A stretch of DNA of 5,885 bases. Source: Actinomycetota bacterium (GTDB taxonomy: Bacteria > Actinomycetota > Thermoleophilia > Solirubrobacterales > 70-9). The position numbers and the translations under genes are program-made. Below, piece by piece: positions 5,440 to 5,885 of the stretch. The DNA lies in the NCBI GenBank assembly GCA_018268695.1, contig JAFDWD010000926.1, positions 1 through 5,885 of the forward strand, read 5' to 3'. The notes beneath the pieces are model-generated. The model searched no databases and was not told the origin of the DNA. It worked only from the letters and a program-made list of their open reading frames with translations. Position 1 is the first letter of the stretch. Every line of letters begins with the position of its first letter.

Positions 5440-5453
5440 GTGTTGCACAACAC
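5440..5453. repeat. 14-bp dyad GTGTTG-CA-CAACAC
   Basis: Perfect 6-bp arms surround a 2-bp centre. The size and shape are operator-like, for a LacI- or GntR-type dimer. It overlaps a competing 5-bp pairing (CGGTG at 5434-5438 with CACCG at 5451-5455). It lies 8 bp before the large inverted repeat and may be part of the same element. Confidence 0.4.
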
Positions 5454-5461
5454 CGGATTCA

Positions 5462-5509
5462 GCGCTGTCGACTTTGAGCCCCCCCTAGGGGCCCTGAAGT
5501 CGACAGCGC
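5462..5509. repeat. Perfect 13-bp inverted repeat with C/G-rich centre (possible terminator or repeat element)
   Basis: GCGCTGTCGACTT (5462-5474) and AAGTCGACAGCGC (5497-5509) are exact reverse complements separated by 22 nt. Inside, GCCCC (5478-5482) and GGGGC (5488-5492) can extend the structure, and the centre contains the palindrome CCCCTAGGGG. The arms also carry a GTCGAC palindrome. It starts 110 nt after the second nitrilase stop. No T-run follows on either strand, so it is not a standard intrinsic terminator. Alternatives are a U-less terminator, a dispersed palindromic repeat, or a protein or recombinase site. Confidence 0.7.
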
Positions 5510-5672
5510 ACTTTCGGGCCCGGCGCGAACTAGGAGGGCTTCCACCTATTGTTCTGCACCGCAGCGTGGTGCCACATTGAGTAATGGAACCGACTCGACC
5601 TTGGAGCCTGGCTTTCATCGGTGACGGATGGAGCGCGGTATTTATACCGGCGTCCAAACAACTTTAGACATT

Positions 5673-5698
5673 CGACACCACACTGGGGTGGTCAGTCG
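5673..5698. promoter_or_regulatory. Bulged dyad next to the ABC transporter promoter
   Basis: CGACACCAC (5673-5681) pairs with GTGGT-CA-GTCG (5688-5698), leaving a 2-nt bulge and a 6-nt loop. It ends 2 bp before a TATGCT (5701-5706) that could be the -10 box, so it covers the -35 area. The position suits an operator or activator site for the transporter operon. No good -35 hexamer lies at 16-18 bp. Confidence 0.35.
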
Positions 5699-5757
5699 AG
5701 TATGCTCCCGAACTGAACACCCCCTCTGGGAAAGGGATCAACGGGAAAGTGAATTCT

Positions 5758-5885
5758 GTGGGTGACGAAAACAAGGCACCGCTGGTCGAAGTGCGTGGCG
5801 CGACGGTGCTCTATCCCGGCGTCGTCGCACTCGACGGCGTCGACTTCTCGATCCAGGCCGGCGAGGTGCACGCGCTGACCGGCGA
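5758..5885 (+). CDS. Sugar-type ABC transporter ATP-binding protein, N-terminal part (3' truncated by window edge)
   Basis: The first 42 codons and two bases are present. The protein reads [12 protein letters not shown], then the A-loop region [14 protein letters not shown] (aromatic Tyr19), then AGEVHALTG at the edge. This leads into the expected GENGAGKST Walker A motif, which is cut off. The GVxALxGVxF...GEVHALxGE pattern is typical of the first ATPase domain of RbsA/MglA/XylG-like proteins, which power uptake of sugars and similar solutes (CUT2 family) and usually have about 500 residues. The GTG at 5758 is preferred, with GGGAAAGTGA a few bases upstream. An in-frame GTG at 5749 would add three residues and cannot be excluded. 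The substrate and permease genes lie outside the window, so any link to the nitrilases is unproven. Confidence 0.82.
   Translation, partial: MGDENKAPLVEVRGATVLYPGVVALDGVDFSIQAGEVHALTG

Larger units (their letters stand above)
5353..5757. other. Gene-poor intergenic region with several inverted repeats
   Basis: About 400 bp contain no convincing gene. The base composition is less GC-rich than the flanks, and no frame has the GC3 pattern of the real genes. The region contains a 6+6-bp dyad at 5440-5453, a 13-bp perfect inverted repeat at 5462-5509, a short stem at 5673-5698 and a TATGCT -10-like box at 5701-5706. A minus-strand open frame over 5349-5657 is Arg/Ser/Pro-rich and looks like noise. 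The stretch probably ends the nitrilase operon and carries the control region of the ABC transporter. Confidence 0.6.

Noticed and set aside
4255..5448. 397-codon minus-strand frame over the second nitrilase
   Set aside because: Shadow frame. The plus strand carries the full nitrilase triad, and the minus translation is Val/Gly/Ala/Asp-rich without motifs.
5349..5657. 102-codon minus-strand frame in the intergenic region
   Set aside because: Mostly intergenic, it runs through both arms of the inverted repeat, has no good RBS and an Arg/Ser/Pro-rich composition. It could be real only if found conserved elsewhere.
1..5885. CRISPR array, tRNA, rRNA, insertion sequence or phage genes
   Set aside because: No regularly spaced repeats, no tRNA or rRNA-like sequence, and no transposase, integrase or phage-like protein were seen on either strand.

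Overview
The window is very GC-rich, gene-dense DNA with strongly GC-biased third codon positions, GTG and TTG starts, 1-4 nt gene overlaps and promoters set tight against start codons. This fits a high-GC actinobacterium, perhaps a soil Thermoleophilia or Solirubrobacterales type. That placement is inferred from style only; no marker gene is present.

Left part (1-1538): the end of an aromatic catabolic operon. A 5'-truncated gentisate 1,2-dioxygenase (bicupin) overlaps by 4 nt a fumarylacetoacetate-hydrolase-family gene, which probably hydrolyses the ring-cleavage product (maleylpyruvate or fumarylpyruvate). No maleylpyruvate isomerase is visible. A GntR/FCD regulator (1640-2398) follows on the same strand. 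It has its own promoter, apparently makes a leaderless mRNA, and has a near-perfect 17-bp palindrome upstream that is the natural candidate operator.

Middle (2399-3496): the regulator converges on a beta-hydroxyacid dehydrogenase (3-hydroxyisobutyrate dehydrogenase type, minus strand), with a 9-bp-stem hairpin between the two stop codons. Upstream of the dehydrogenase is a 12-codon mini-ORF with a near-consensus Shine-Dalgarno sequence. Its stop overlaps the dehydrogenase start (TGATG), which suggests coupled translation. The 145-bp region between the dehydrogenase and the nitrilases is a divergent promoter region.

Right part (3497-5352): two different nitrilase-superfamily enzymes are overlapped by ATGA. 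Both keep the Glu-Lys-Cys triad but have non-canonical Cys-x-Glu motifs (CFE and CGE, where CWE is usual). Together with the divergent dehydrogenase they could handle nitriles and the resulting hydroxyacids, but the substrate cannot be read from the sequence.

The last part (5353-5757) is a gene-poor stretch of about 400 bp with a striking 13-bp perfect inverted repeat and smaller dyads. It is followed by the first 42 codons of a sugar-type ABC transporter ATPase, cut by the window edge just before its Walker A lysine. I see no CRISPR array, tRNA, rRNA or transposase.

I found no clearly new multi-gene system. The best candidates for a second look are the tandem nitrilase pair, the coupled leader mini-ORF with its divergent promoter, and the inverted-repeat cluster at 5440-5509.
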